DNA of 64,000 bases from Xenorhabdus griffiniae (GCF_037265215.1 NZ_CP147737.1:2450001-2514000), one strand, 5' to 3'. Positions 36,901-44,804 are shown, counted from the stretch's first letter. Notes: generated by a model not told the origin, from the letters alone. Made by a program: numbers and translations.

Positions 36901-39665
36901 CCCATTATCAAGCGTGTATCACTGCCTTGCTCGAACCGGATTACTCATGGAATACCCCGCTGCCTGACTGGCTGCCAGCAAGTGATCGCGCTTTGTGCCA
37001 GAACAGTAATGCGACAAAAAACGTGTTTCCATCACACACGCTCTGCTCGCTCATTGAACAGGCTGTAAATCGTTACCCACAACGTACTGCTGTGGTCGAT
37101 ACCTCTCGTCAGATTGACTATCGCACTTTGTGGTCACAAAGCCTGACACTGGCAGCCCATCTGCAAGCACAGGAAAATCAGGCTTCATCCCTGATTGGTG
37201 TGGTCATGGAAAAAGGCTGGGAACAGGTTGTCGCCGTTCTTGCAATTTTATTCGCAGGACGGGCTTATCTGCCTATTGATGCCAGTTATCCGCAACAGCG
37301 GATCCATCAGCTATTGGCATCAGGGAAAGTTGATACTGTACTGACGCAACCTAAGTTTGCTCAACAGCTGAATTGGCCTGAGCATACCCACGTCATCTCT
37401 CTGGATGAAACATGGCTCAATCACTTACCTGTCACCGAAGCACAACGTTTAGCTGTACACCCCGAAGATTTGGCTTATGTCATCTTCACCTCCGGCTCGA
37501 CCGGAAAACCAAAGGGCGTAATGATAGATCATCAGGGTGCTGTCAACACGATCTTGGATATTAATCAACGCATTGCGCTCAATGAGCACGATAGCGTATT
37601 GGCAATATCAGAGTTAACCTTCGATCTTTCCGTTTATGATCTCTTCGGCACATTGAGCCGTGGGGCAAAACTGGTTATTCCTGCTCCTGGAGACACTAAA
37701 CAACCTGACAAACTGCTGGCATGGTTACAACAAGAATCGGTCACTGTTTGGAATTCCGTGCCAGCATTTGTGCAACTGCTTGAGGAATATGCCCGAAGCT
37801 ATTCTCATTCTCTAAATAGCCTGCGTTGGATATTGATGAGTGGTGACTGGATACCCACCCATTTGCCGGCAAAATTGTCTGCCCTTCACCCTGCGCTTAA
37901 CCTGCTCAGTTTGGGCGGCGCAACCGAAGCATCAATATGGTCTATTGCTTATCCTATCGCACACGTCGAGCCTCATTGGAGCAGCATTCCCTATGGCAAG
38001 CCTTTGGCTAATCAGACTTTCTATGTGCTTAATTCAGCATTGTCACCTTGTCCGGTCTGGGTAACCGGCGAGCTTTATATTGGTGGACGTGGACTTGCCT
38101 TGGGTTATTGGAATGATACAGAAAAAACGCAACAAGCCTTTATCATTCATCCCCAAACAGGTGAGCGGCTCTACCGTACCGGTGATTTAGGTCGCTGGCG
38201 GCCAGACGGTAATATCGAATTTCTGGGGCGCAATGATCATCAGATTAAAATTCGGGGTTACCGGATTGAATTGGGTGAAATCGAGCATCGCTTATGTGAA
38301 CACCCTGACATACAACAAGCGATAGTCTTTGCGCATACGACGTCAAACGGAGCATTGCAGCTCGTCGCCGGCTTACGTTTAACCGATACTGCGTCAGTAT
38401 CTGCCGAACTGTTACCGATACTGCCGCATTGGTTGCAGCAAACCTTGCCAGTTTGGATGTGTCCACAGCGCTTTATCATTCTCGATACGATACCCGTATC
38501 TGACAACGGTAAAATCGACAGACGTACATTAATGACTCTGGTTGAAAAAGTGCAAGAAAGTGACTCAGCACCATCAGTGACTCTCAGCGCGACAGGACAA
38601 ACGGTATTAAACCTTTGGGAAGCCGTATTAGAGCAACAAGATATTAACGTGCATGAAAGTTTCTTTACTCTTGGCGGGGATTCTCTGGCAGCAGTACGCT
38701 TAATGGTGCAAATCAATCAGATATTTAATCGCCAATACCCGCTCAGCCTGTTGCAAACTTACGATACCGTACATTCACTGGCGGAATTTATTGAGCACCA
38801 CCCAGAAAATACGTGTCAAGGCGTGATATTAAACAAAGGGAACATTGCACGATCTACCTTAGAACGATCCACCTTAGAAGACTCCACCTTGTTTATCGTC
38901 CATCCAATTGGTGGGCACCTGTTAGGATACCGTCATTTGGCTGCCAATTTTGACGCCCAGCGCATGATTGGCCTGGCATTTGCGCCAGAAAGCATGAATA
39001 CCGATAAACCTTCTGTCGTTGCGCTGGCCACGGATTACATCAGTCAAATCCGTAAATTCCAGCCTAAAGGACCTTATGCACTGGCGGGTTGGTCTTTCGG
39101 TGGATTAGTGGCTTATGAAATGGCCCATCAATTACGTGCTGCCGGTGAAAGTGTTTCCCATTGCATCCTGATTGATAGTTTCGCGCCGAATGTGCGCACG
39201 GATCTGACGCTGGATGATACATGCTGCCATCGTCATTTCCTGCTCGATTTACAAGGACAATTCCCTGGGCTGGAGCTGGATAACAGCGCTATCACAGCAA
39301 ACACGGAAACCTTCCTGCAAGCATTGCACCAAGCCTTACCGCAATCTGCACAGATGGATAACTCACTGGCTGAGCTTTACGCCATCTGGCAGCATAATCT
39401 GCGGGCATTGCTTGACTATTGTCCACCACAAACTTCACAACCTTTCAGCCTTATTCGGGCAAGGCAGGCATTGCCTGATTTTATGGATTACCTCGATTCA
39501 ACAACCATTACCTCAACTGATCTTGGCTGGCAGGCTTTCGGACCAGTCAATGTGACACAGCTTGATGGTGATCATTACAGCCTATTCCACAAACATGTCG
39601 GCTCTCTGGTTGCGTGTCTGAAAAACATCCTGAGTTTAGTTCCAATTGTTAAGGAGAACATATGA
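27909..39665 (+). CDS. irp1: HMWP1-like PKS/NRPS with an additional Cy-A-PCP module
   Basis: 3918-residue hybrid synthase, about 750 longer than Yersinia HMWP1. In order: ketosynthase with C183, H319, H359; acyltransferase with GHSVGE (S630); ketoreductase with TGGMGGIG at 1235-1242 and the YxxxN active site (GAYAIANA); ACP S1520; cyclisation domain from about 1583 with D1716xxxxD1721xxS1724; methyltransferase with VLEVGAGTG around 2265-2273; PCP S2534; a second cyclisation domain from about 2594 with D2724xxxxD2729xxS2732; an adenylation domain with FTSGSTGKPKG at 3193-3203 and cysteine-type pocket (FDLSVYD, VWNSVP, LMSGDW, SLGGATEASIW); PCP S3592; thioesterase with GWSFGG (S3729). No SAM motif lies between AT and KR, so the first C-methyltransferase of Yersinia HMWP1 is absent. 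Predicted: malonyl extension, ketoreduction, one methylated thiazoline, then another cysteine ring before release. Confidence 0.93.
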   Translation: MTNLTPHYDNCDPIAVIGLACRFPQAPDSDTFWHNLQQGIECTTTLSRQTLLDAGIPPEVIDSENFVNQAAILENAEQFDATLFGYSRQEAEMLDPQQRLFLQTAWHALEHAGYAPRNIALKTGVFGSSRISTWPSWSQFAMTDVGKVKGLQALMSNDKDYLATRTAYKLNLKGPALTVQTACSSSLVAVHMACENLRSGECDMALAGGVAVSFPQESGYLYQPGMIFSPDGHCRPFDSQANGTYGGNGVGVVALKRLSDALRDGDPIMAVLRGSAINNDGNEKVGFTAPSVNGQRRVISEALQLADVSIDDIGMIEAHGTGTPLGDPIEVDALRTVFSDRSGAVPPCYLGSVKSNIGHLDTAAGIASLIKAVLSVWHGYIPPTINVQQPNPALRLQESPFRLATQGQRWTQELRTAGVSSFGIGGTNCHIVVQSLPTELHRRDVNHSPTAPLLLSAASESSLRQLAQRYATALNNTPERYADLAWTALQGRDISLPWRLALTISPHDIGKNAASLSAFAGNIPTPNIFSGQAKNENKQLWQFSGQGCQWSGMGKAMYASSPVFSAMLDRCCAACACELALPLKAVMFGEHDAALATTEYAQPAIVAHQIALAAHWRALGLKPDYVLGHSVGEFAAAVVAGIFTPEQIMPLVAARGKLMQNCSQGGAMLAVFANEEDICPVTDSLSLDLAVCNGPQHWVWAGTETEIELLAQRLAQQQIRCQRLKVACAAHSAMLDPVLADFSLYCSRLQPASGEIPLISTLTANLASDEQLGSPDYWCNHMRHTVRYHQAIEFARQQGVALFMEFGADAQLTGIGRRGSLPLETWIASTHRQRSPEAAQQTALMQLYCAGAHLDWPHLFPFAGVKCHAPLYPFDEQHYSFSATELPANRTGQPLANSLIELDVNSLLDPAIEQNPDAAILRALYTDALIYQCHGRDAEQGFSAIDTIRAGRLQPCWRPLLEQLLTHCVQQGYYQEISVPAVSKIYRPYRALPYARRRLLEARLFAAFPALIYAGERLFALLSDRADLPRQSVASQTMAKAWLPAPQPCPDTHYVLHWRPINTADRQKFSTPYTLRSSTANSETISHWRQAGIHLQPESGNTLLLLTGNDVAELCDQVIHELKRDETTPLTVITCCAQPESTLLKEDINPAQYAIWALLRVAVEEYPHRRIQAIDIADVNDADALSFALGYLDEGHQRWLRVRGKQIAVPVLQRQPLPLLPQPVSIPHQGWHIITGGMGGIGRISIRWLLSQGAGKIAVFARRKQADWDDFVQELSLNNECEIRWVNLDVTDTSALLNAVQTLAQEDRIAGAIHAAGIADHTPLAKLERQHLSQILSVKAHSASALQTALQQHHAQYLLLHASAASMLGAQGQGAYAIANACLESLALTAPNQLMVKTLVWGVWGGIGMASDRRLVEKLAQDGMLPFSTNEGIWHLNQSLHTSSACYLAMRLDEHHPDILRRLQAGVSDTISSLSADNTLYQDNEQRLNWLRQHVATLLRLEQIEHLEPHQDLLQFGLDSLLFLELNAAIHQQFGFRLTAGLAYQNMTLAGLNTLIGDALPEQPVTSSQPAVIVDSAQRHAPFPLTPIQHAYWIGRTQAIDFGGVACHVLFEWDLALDSFDIPRFEQAWNALIQRHGMLRMIVDEDGQQRILPETPWYVLSQADLRTLDDTACEQELAQRRHTLSYQVPPAEQWPLFDVSVSLLPNERCRLHMNLDLLQFDVQSFRIMMDDLQLAYHQQPLAPQAFTFRDYVMAEQAQRESKEWRASWAYWQEQLLSLPPAPRLPLAPQLPQRSQPQFTTYEGRLAQSDWQCLKQSWKKWGVTPSAGLLTLFAHTLEWYSRHPLFTLNLTFFNRQPFHPEVQELIGDFTSVMLMDFDLRKTTSLRASMEKTQALLWQRLSHSHVNGVEVLRELGRQQNGETQSRQPLTPVVFTSMLGMAQEGVAIKQSITQLLGDPVFVLSQTPQVWLDHQVMEVDGDLLFNWYCMDNVLEAGVIESLFAAYNALLVQICRQPEHMAYYNLHTPPSGHTRYDFWPQHPELRQAEHYLRTKPEIRLAEIQPRQDDTQGYNLWLVAEDHLPLSLPETRVINTDTLPLPTLAEQHAFERSWQHIEQQALFGLSQTLLRHNLFTAVQQYHSRAEIEQRLQLAPQYQRLLTQWLALFNSQGFIEKIADGYRCLQPLSHVPAPTAKLDDAQWCQTISRYIATCIEQHDSLLAGRGNALELLFADKQITASLYSENPALRCLNQAAAEIVRQLSQTSEHFTVLEVGAGTGATSEKVLAHNAHAIQNYHFTDVSPLFLDDARQLLHHYGETVKFALFDINQRIDFSQHPASGYDLIMAVNVLHDALHLKNTLRRLSRLLKAGGWLLIIESTKRESAMQLTSVGFIEGINAWVDDRGDDHGNSALMELAGWRNCLTQSGYRVSLEWPGQNGPELHQQLILARAEQQARLNISEITAQFSTLPYSLHIQQQEQLPLIVTAKESMVQPLIAETGQPDTEDDQLHEIEQQVIALWRSLLPQSIQRHSDFFQSGGDSLIATRMVVQLRRQGYEQANLQQLFEHPKLSEFCRTLRVTESRPETLAISQQTEPASEQILPLTALQYAYWLGESQLFQFGNGIAHFYAELAINGLDLPRFTHAWNRVISHHAQLRGYVKDGQYHILPQVPRYTPTVIDCRAMMPNEREMQLHHARDTLRTQGVPSDNWPLFDLTLYHTDDRTHLLHLTIDLLVADGKSLTLILRDLHHWYQEPDWQPAPPAATIGDYIQALENEETGETWQQSRQYWLDRLPSLPDAPVLPLQDHQSQQLNQQCLTGHISPQQWQRLQQRAAEYRISPSQVMLTLFTHVLSVWSSNEHFTINVLHGNRLLMPQYCDTLVGNLSTTSLLEVDLRNITGFSEAVSRIQRQWLADLQHALFDGQRVLREKNQHRHNLNAGMPIVFNDTTGTAGKGPAGLGTLNLFGAQTPHVYLDCMLISGTEGGVTIQWAILPQLFQPQVAENMFAHYQACITALLEPDYSWNTPLPDWLPASDRALCQNSNATKNVFPSHTLCSLIEQAVNRYPQRTAVVDTSRQIDYRTLWSQSLTLAAHLQAQENQASSLIGVVMEKGWEQVVAVLAILFAGRAYLPIDASYPQQRIHQLLASGKVDTVLTQPKFAQQLNWPEHTHVISLDETWLNHLPVTEAQRLAVHPEDLAYVIFTSGSTGKPKGVMIDHQGAVNTILDINQRIALNEHDSVLAISELTFDLSVYDLFGTLSRGAKLVIPAPGDTKQPDKLLAWLQQESVTVWNSVPAFVQLLEEYARSYSHSLNSLRWILMSGDWIPTHLPAKLSALHPALNLLSLGGATEASIWSIAYPIAHVEPHWSSIPYGKPLANQTFYVLNSALSPCPVWVTGELYIGGRGLALGYWNDTEKTQQAFIIHPQTGERLYRTGDLGRWRPDGNIEFLGRNDHQIKIRGYRIELGEIEHRLCEHPDIQQAIVFAHTTSNGALQLVAGLRLTDTASVSAELLPILPHWLQQTLPVWMCPQRFIILDTIPVSDNGKIDRRTLMTLVEKVQESDSAPSVTLSATGQTVLNLWEAVLEQQDINVHESFFTLGGDSLAAVRLMVQINQIFNRQYPLSLLQTYDTVHSLAEFIEHHPENTCQGVILNKGNIARSTLERSTLEDSTLFIVHPIGGHLLGYRHLAANFDAQRMIGLAFAPESMNTDKPSVVALATDYISQIRKFQPKGPYALAGWSFGGLVAYEMAHQLRAAGESVSHCILIDSFAPNVRTDLTLDDTCCHRHFLLDLQGQFPGLELDNSAITANTETFLQALHQALPQSAQMDNSLAELYAIWQHNLRALLDYCPPQTSQPFSLIRARQALPDFMDYLDSTTITSTDLGWQAFGPVNVTQLDGDHYSLFHKHVGSLVACLKNILSLVPIVKENI

Positions 39666-40759
39666 TAAAGCTACGGCGGGTTCTGATTGTCGGTTCAAAA
39701 TTTGGTGAACTGTATCTTAATGCGTTTCTACAGCCTCGGTCAGATCTGGAACTGGCCGGAATTCTGGCGCAAGGAAGCCCTCGTTCACAACAACTTGCCC
39801 GCGATTTCAATGTCCCCCTATTCCGTTCATTGGATGAATTGCCGGATGATATCGATATTGCCTGTGTGGTCATACGCGCAGAGGTTATTGGTGGCGAAGG
39901 CGACCAATTAACTCAGGCGTTATTGGCACGGGGCATTTCGGTCATTCAGGAACATCCTCTTGATGCAGAAGCGATCAAAAGACACCAATCAACAGCTAAC
40001 CAGCATAATGCTATGTTTTGGGTAAACAGCTTTTACAGCCAATGTCAGGCTGGCAGAAGTTGGTTACATGCGGCTCATCAAATCGAGCAATTATCACAGC
40101 AACGTCCGGTAAGTGGCTATCTGACAACCAGCCGCCAGTTACTTTTTTCCGCCCTTGATCTGTTGTTACAGGGCTGTCATTGCCCGGAACAGATTGAGAT
40201 AGCTTATGTAGGTCAGCGAAACAATGCATTTCATCGCTTTGAACTCAGCATAGCGGGAACCACAATAACGTTAGATGTTCAATCCTATCTGGACCCCAGG
40301 GATCCCGATATGCACAACCTGGTCATGCATAAAATGACGCTAATTTGGCCGGCCGGTTATCTGACGCAGGAAGCCAGCTATGGACCGGTTATCTGGACAC
40401 CGGTTCTTCATGCACCAAACCATCTGAATAATGAACAGAGTCTTTACCTGAATGCCGGCCAGCCGGAAGGCGCTTATCTGCACCAGACAACATCACAAAT
40501 TCTTTGTCCGGCAACGCAAAATTGGATGACTGCATTTGAATGTGATGGTGCCGAAGGTGTGGCACGCCTCCTCAATACCTTGAATTCAGTATTGAATGGG
40601 GCACTCTGCCCCCCTGCTTTTAGCTACGATTACCAATTGCGGCTGGCAGGCTTGTGGCAACAAGTTTTACGCATGATGGGAGAGCCGGTTACTCAAGAGC
40701 TACAGCCACCCGTCTGGATTGATCCAACCCAATTGATGTTAATTAAGGAAGAAAACTGA
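39662..40759 (+). CDS. ybtU: Thiazolinyl imide reductase, YbtU/Irp3-like
   Basis: NADPH-dependent reductase that converts one enzyme-bound thiazoline to thiazolidine during siderophore assembly. 365 residues (YbtU 366). A Rossmann-type start (RVLIVGSKFGELYLNAF) and the family pattern around ISVIQEHPLDAEAI, equivalent to the EHP segment of Gfo/Idh/MocA-like oxidoreductases, are visible. It overlaps the synthase stop by 4 bp and the thioesterase start by 1 bp, so expression is tightly coupled. Assignment rests on length, motif and operon position. Confidence 0.9.
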   Translation: MIKLRRVLIVGSKFGELYLNAFLQPRSDLELAGILAQGSPRSQQLARDFNVPLFRSLDELPDDIDIACVVIRAEVIGGEGDQLTQALLARGISVIQEHPLDAEAIKRHQSTANQHNAMFWVNSFYSQCQAGRSWLHAAHQIEQLSQQRPVSGYLTTSRQLLFSALDLLLQGCHCPEQIEIAYVGQRNNAFHRFELSIAGTTITLDVQSYLDPRDPDMHNLVMHKMTLIWPAGYLTQEASYGPVIWTPVLHAPNHLNNEQSLYLNAGQPEGAYLHQTTSQILCPATQNWMTAFECDGAEGVARLLNTLNSVLNGALCPPAFSYDYQLRLAGLWQQVLRMMGEPVTQELQPPVWIDPTQLMLIKEEN

Positions 40760-41562
40760 TGACGTGGAAACTTCCTGTCCATCCAATGATCCGTCCATGC
40801 CTGACGACGCATAGCAAACCTAAATATACGCTGCTCATCTGCCCCTTTGCTGGGGGCAGTACCAGTGCATTTCGGAATTGGTCCACATTGGAAGATTCCG
40901 ATATTGCGGTTTCACTGGTGATTTATCCCGGACGTGACAGCCGTATGAATGAACATGCTGTTACCCGCATTACGCCATTGGCTCAGTCGCTTTCTGATGT
41001 GATCAGATCGTTGACTCCCGCACAGAGAGAAAACCTGATACTGGTCGGCCACAGCATGGGAGCGCAAGTCGCTTTTGAAACCTGCCGACACCTTGAACAA
41101 CATCTCTGTGCCCCCAAGGCATTGGTACTTTCGGGATGTCATGCCCCTCATCTTCAATCCCGCCGCAAACTGAGTGGATTGCCTGATCATGAATTCATTG
41201 AACAACTGATTGATATTGGCGGTTGCAGCCCGATTTTACGGGAAGATCCTGAACTACTTGCCCTGTTCTTACCCATGTTACGGGCTGATTTTTTTGCTAC
41301 AGAGCACTATTACCACGCTATTCAGCCGGATTCAGTAAAACTACAAACCCCCACATTGTTGCTTTATGGCACTGAGGACAAAGAAGCTTCCGCGGTGGAA
41401 GTTCAGCAGTGGCACCATTGGCTTGCAAGTGACAAACAAAATCTTGCGGATTGCTGCCAAGAAATTGCTGGCGATCATTTTTACATTACACAAAAACCAC
41501 AGAATTTTATTCTTCACGTTACCCAATTTATGCAATATGTTTATTCAAAGGAGTTCGCATAA
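40759..41562 (+). CDS. ybtT: Type II thioesterase, YbtT-like
   Basis: Editing thioesterase that clears misprimed carrier proteins of the siderophore synthases. 267 residues, alpha/beta-hydrolase fold with the start motif LLICPFAGGSTSAFRNW, the nucleophile GHSMGA (about residue 97) and a C-terminal GDHFYI histidine. These are classic RifR/GrsT/YbtT features. It overlaps the preceding gene by 1 bp and the following gene by 1 bp (TAATG). AAGGAG at 41548-41553, inside its 3' end, serves the next gene. Confidence 0.92.
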   Translation: MTWKLPVHPMIRPCLTTHSKPKYTLLICPFAGGSTSAFRNWSTLEDSDIAVSLVIYPGRDSRMNEHAVTRITPLAQSLSDVIRSLTPAQRENLILVGHSMGAQVAFETCRHLEQHLCAPKALVLSGCHAPHLQSRRKLSGLPDHEFIEQLIDIGGCSPILREDPELLALFLPMLRADFFATEHYYHAIQPDSVKLQTPTLLLYGTEDKEASAVEVQQWHHWLASDKQNLADCCQEIAGDHFYITQKPQNFILHVTQFMQYVYSKEFA

Positions 41563-44495
41563 TGGCACCTTTTTCTATCCCAGAGAACACACTGACGATG
41601 ACGCCAAACTATCTTTGGAATGGCAAAACCCTGGATCAACAACTTGCCGGATGGTCCAGTATCTGGGGGAATAAAACAGCGCTGATCTATCAAGAACAGC
41701 GGCTCACTTACCATGAACTCCATCAAGCTGCGGAAAGACTGGCGAGCGGTTTGTATCATCGTGGAATACGCCGTGGTGATAACGTTATGGTACAACTGCC
41801 TAACCGTATCTCCTTTGTTGTCACCTGTTTTGCTTTGTTTAGGCTAGGCGCTCATCCAATATTATTAATGCCTACCCAACGGGCACATGATGTTCATGCG
41901 CTTTGCCAGATTGCCCGTCCGGTGGCTTATATTATCCCTGATTGTATCCACGGCTTTGATTATCGGGAAATGGCACGGGAAGTTGCCGCATCTTGCCCCG
42001 AACTAAAACATATTATCGTTGATGGAGAGGCAGAAGAATTTATCCCATTCACCGCTATTGAGGATGAACCGCTCAATATTATTGGCCCAAGTTATGGTGA
42101 TATCGCCGTACTTCTGCTTTCCGGCGGAACGACAGGTACACCAAAACTAATCCCACGTACTCACGATGCCTATACCTATGATTTTGTACTCTCCGCCCGT
42201 CTGTGCGCAGTCAATACTGAAAGCGTCTATTTAGCGGTATTGCCTGTTGCACATAATTTCACGTTAGGCAGCCCTGGGATCCTGGGTACGCTTTCTCAGG
42301 GAGGGTGTGTACTCCTCAGTGATACTGCGAGTTGTGATGAAGCTATGCCATTGATCGAAGAGCATAAGGTAACACACTTAGCATTAGTTCCGGCTCTTGC
42401 ACGGCTCTGGGAACAAGCGCGAGACTGGGAACAAAGCGACCTTTCATCCCTGCGCTGCTTACAAGTTGGTGGTGGCAGGCTCACACCGGAACTGGCAGCA
42501 CAAGTTATGGCGCGCCTTGGCCCTTTACAACAAGTCTTTGGTACAGCGGAAGGGTTACTTTGCTATACCCGATTAGACGATCCTTATGAAGTTATCGTTA
42601 ACACCCAAGGGCGCCCATTGTCAGAAGAAGATGAGATCAAAATTGTTGATATCAATCTGCAACCCGTTGCATCTGGGGAAGTCGGTGAACTGATTACACG
42701 AGGTCCCTACACCATTGCAGGGTATTACCGTGCTGAACAGCACAATACCGTCGCTTTTACCAAGGATGGATTCTACCGCACAGGCGATTTGGTCCGCATC
42801 AGACCAGATGGCAACCTGATCGTTGAGGGACGGATTAAAGAACAGATCAACCGCAGCGGTGAAAAAATTTCAACGCTAGAAGTTGAAACATTGCTGCTGC
42901 AACACCCAGATATTGATGACGCCGTTGTTATCGCTGTCCCAGACGAACTATTGGGTGAACGCATTTGTGCTTGCCTGCCAAACAGTGTCAGCCAACCCGA
43001 TCCTGCTCTCATACAAGCATTTTTGCATCAGAAGGGTGTTCAGCGTCATAAAATCCCTGACCAATGGTTATTTGTGGCGTACTGGCCATTAACTGCGGTA
43101 GGAAAAATCGACAAACGCCAGTTAGTACAGATGGCACAAGCAGAAAATAATCACCTGATGCAGCAATATCATGAACACACTATTACCATTACCAGCACTC
43201 CGTTAGATCTGGTTACCCATTTACTTGCCGATAATGATGCACAACCTTGTACACTCTATGAAATGAAAGGTGAATGGTCATTGGGAATAGGTTGCGCCGC
43301 AACCATAAGTGCAGATGCATCGGGGCAATTGATTGATTCACAAGGCCATCATCATCCATATGATATCCATACATTAAGCCAAAAACTTGAACAAGTGCTC
43401 AACGCGGTTCCAATTAAAGACTGGCGTGCTTATGGCAAAACATTATTTGAGTTTTCCCATATGACATATGGAATGGCAATAGAAAACCAAGATGAAGCGT
43501 TAATCAAAATTACTATTCCACAACATGAATTACGCATAACTCAAGGGCAGGTGCTGATACGAACACTGGAAGAAGCGCAACTATCTATATTGAGTGAGAA
43601 AGTCAAACAGGCTGATCAATTAGGCACACCGGTTTTCTCAGATACAAAAGAGATAGACATTATCAATACAGCAGACGCTGCAAAACATTATCAAGACAAC
43701 GTTGCCAATGCAGTTAAGGATATTGCCGCAGATCACTACCAGAAAGTGATCCTGTCACGCCGAGTCGAGCTTGGTTCAAATATTGATATTACACACAGTT
43801 ACTGGCTAGGCCGTCGGACTAACACCCCTGCCCGCTCTTTCTTCTTACGTGATGGAGATTTCACTGCTTACGGTTTCAGTCCAGAAACCGTCGTTGAAGC
43901 CGAAAGTTCGGGTTGGGTTAATACCCAACCGTTGGCTGGCACCAGAGCATTAACACATGACAAGGAGCAAGATCAGAAACTGCGAGCCGATTTACTTTCT
44001 GATCCGAAAGAAATTTCCGAACACGCGGTTTCGGTTAAACTTGCATTAGAAGAATTAGCGCCGATTTGTCAACCAGAAACGCTTTGTGTCTCAGAATTTA
44101 TGGCTATTCGTGAACGTGGTTCGGTACAACATTTGGCATCACGAGTAAAAGGGTTGCTACACACAGACAAAAACCGCTGGGATGCATTTATTGCCTTATT
44201 CCCGGCAGTCACCGCGTCAGGGATACCGAAAAAACCTGCTTTACAAGCCATTTCTCGTTATGAAAATGAACCACGCCAGCTTTATAGTGGTTGTGTCATG
44301 CTCCTGGATAGTACAGGTAAACTGGATGCCGCATTGGTATTACGCTCCCTCTACCGGCATAAAGGACACTGCTGGCTTCAGGCTGGTGCTGGTTTGGTCA
44401 GAGATTCAAGACCAGAAAGAGAATGGCAGGAAACCTGTGAAAAACTTGAGTGCATTATGAAATATGTTCGCCCTTATTCCAGCAAAGAAGATTAA
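41562..44495 (+). CDS. ybtE: Salicyl-AMP ligase fused to salicylate synthase (YbtE-YbtS)
   Basis: Bifunctional 977-residue protein from the ATG at 41562 (MAPFSIPENTLTMTP), with AAGGAG 8 nt upstream; a longer in-frame reading from 41451 lies inside the thioesterase gene. Residues about 1-525 form a DHB/salicyl-AMP ligase (LLSGGTTGTPKLIPRTHDAY; core lysine in AVGKIDKRQL near 515), which loads the ArCP of the HMWP2-like NRPS. Residues about 530-977 form a chorismate-utilising salicylate synthase of the Irp9/YbtS type (KVILSRRVELG, GFSPETVVEA, PLAGTRAL, SVKLALEEL, FPAVTASGIPKK, AGAGLVRDSRPERE). In Yersinia these are separate genes, ybtE and ybtS; no separate salicylate synthase is seen in this window. 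Last gene of the operon. Confidence 0.92.
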   Translation: MAPFSIPENTLTMTPNYLWNGKTLDQQLAGWSSIWGNKTALIYQEQRLTYHELHQAAERLASGLYHRGIRRGDNVMVQLPNRISFVVTCFALFRLGAHPILLMPTQRAHDVHALCQIARPVAYIIPDCIHGFDYREMAREVAASCPELKHIIVDGEAEEFIPFTAIEDEPLNIIGPSYGDIAVLLLSGGTTGTPKLIPRTHDAYTYDFVLSARLCAVNTESVYLAVLPVAHNFTLGSPGILGTLSQGGCVLLSDTASCDEAMPLIEEHKVTHLALVPALARLWEQARDWEQSDLSSLRCLQVGGGRLTPELAAQVMARLGPLQQVFGTAEGLLCYTRLDDPYEVIVNTQGRPLSEEDEIKIVDINLQPVASGEVGELITRGPYTIAGYYRAEQHNTVAFTKDGFYRTGDLVRIRPDGNLIVEGRIKEQINRSGEKISTLEVETLLLQHPDIDDAVVIAVPDELLGERICACLPNSVSQPDPALIQAFLHQKGVQRHKIPDQWLFVAYWPLTAVGKIDKRQLVQMAQAENNHLMQQYHEHTITITSTPLDLVTHLLADNDAQPCTLYEMKGEWSLGIGCAATISADASGQLIDSQGHHHPYDIHTLSQKLEQVLNAVPIKDWRAYGKTLFEFSHMTYGMAIENQDEALIKITIPQHELRITQGQVLIRTLEEAQLSILSEKVKQADQLGTPVFSDTKEIDIINTADAAKHYQDNVANAVKDIAADHYQKVILSRRVELGSNIDITHSYWLGRRTNTPARSFFLRDGDFTAYGFSPETVVEAESSGWVNTQPLAGTRALTHDKEQDQKLRADLLSDPKEISEHAVSVKLALEELAPICQPETLCVSEFMAIRERGSVQHLASRVKGLLHTDKNRWDAFIALFPAVTASGIPKKPALQAISRYENEPRQLYSGCVMLLDSTGKLDAALVLRSLYRHKGHCWLQAGAGLVRDSRPEREWQETCEKLECIMKYVRPYSSKED

Positions 44496-44531
44496 ACGTT
44501 TATTAGGATAGGCTTCCAGATATCACTCCTG

Positions 44532-44661
44532 TCTCTTGATCACAAGTCTTGTTCAAGAGATAGCCCGAATAGCGGGTGGTTTTATGTTTAAGCAGCTGAC
44601 GCTACTTAAACTGGCTAAGGCCATAATGATAGGAGTATTCCTTACCTCGCGGGGTAAGGAA
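44532..44661 (+). other. Four consecutive hairpins downstream of the siderophore operon
   Basis: Within 130 bp there are four separate inverted repeats: TCTCTTGA/TCAAGAGA (44532-44560, with inner ACAAG/CTTGT), CCCG/CGGG followed by TGGTTTTATGTTT (44564-44576), GTTTAAG/CTTAAAC (44586-44611) and TTCCTTACC/GGTAAGGAA (44638-44661). The second could be the operon terminator. The set could be a structured RNA or the end of a lost insertion element such as IS200/IS605; I cannot decide from sequence. Confidence 0.5.
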
Positions 44662-44699
44662 CGTCAACATCTGATACCCCCAATATTATGAAAACTATT

Positions 44700-44804
44700 T
44701 ATACCAATCTAACTTCAAGATGCGTGTGATATCTCCCCGCAAAGCGGGGAGATATCAGGTTTCATATCGTGTTGTAAATTGCAGCTTGAAGTTTAATGCG
44801 TATA
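44700..44804 (+). repeat. MITE-like palindromic intergenic element, copy 1
   Basis: 105-bp element starting TATACCAATCTAACTTCAAG and ending in a degenerate inverse (CTTGAAGTTTAATGCGTATA), with a central perfect hairpin around CTCCCCGCAAAGCGGGGAG. The same core (GTGTGATWTCTCCCCGC, TTTCATATCGTGTTGTAAATTGCA, CTTGAAG) occurs again at 60170-60274, and a diverged version at 59488-59591. Confidence 0.85.
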
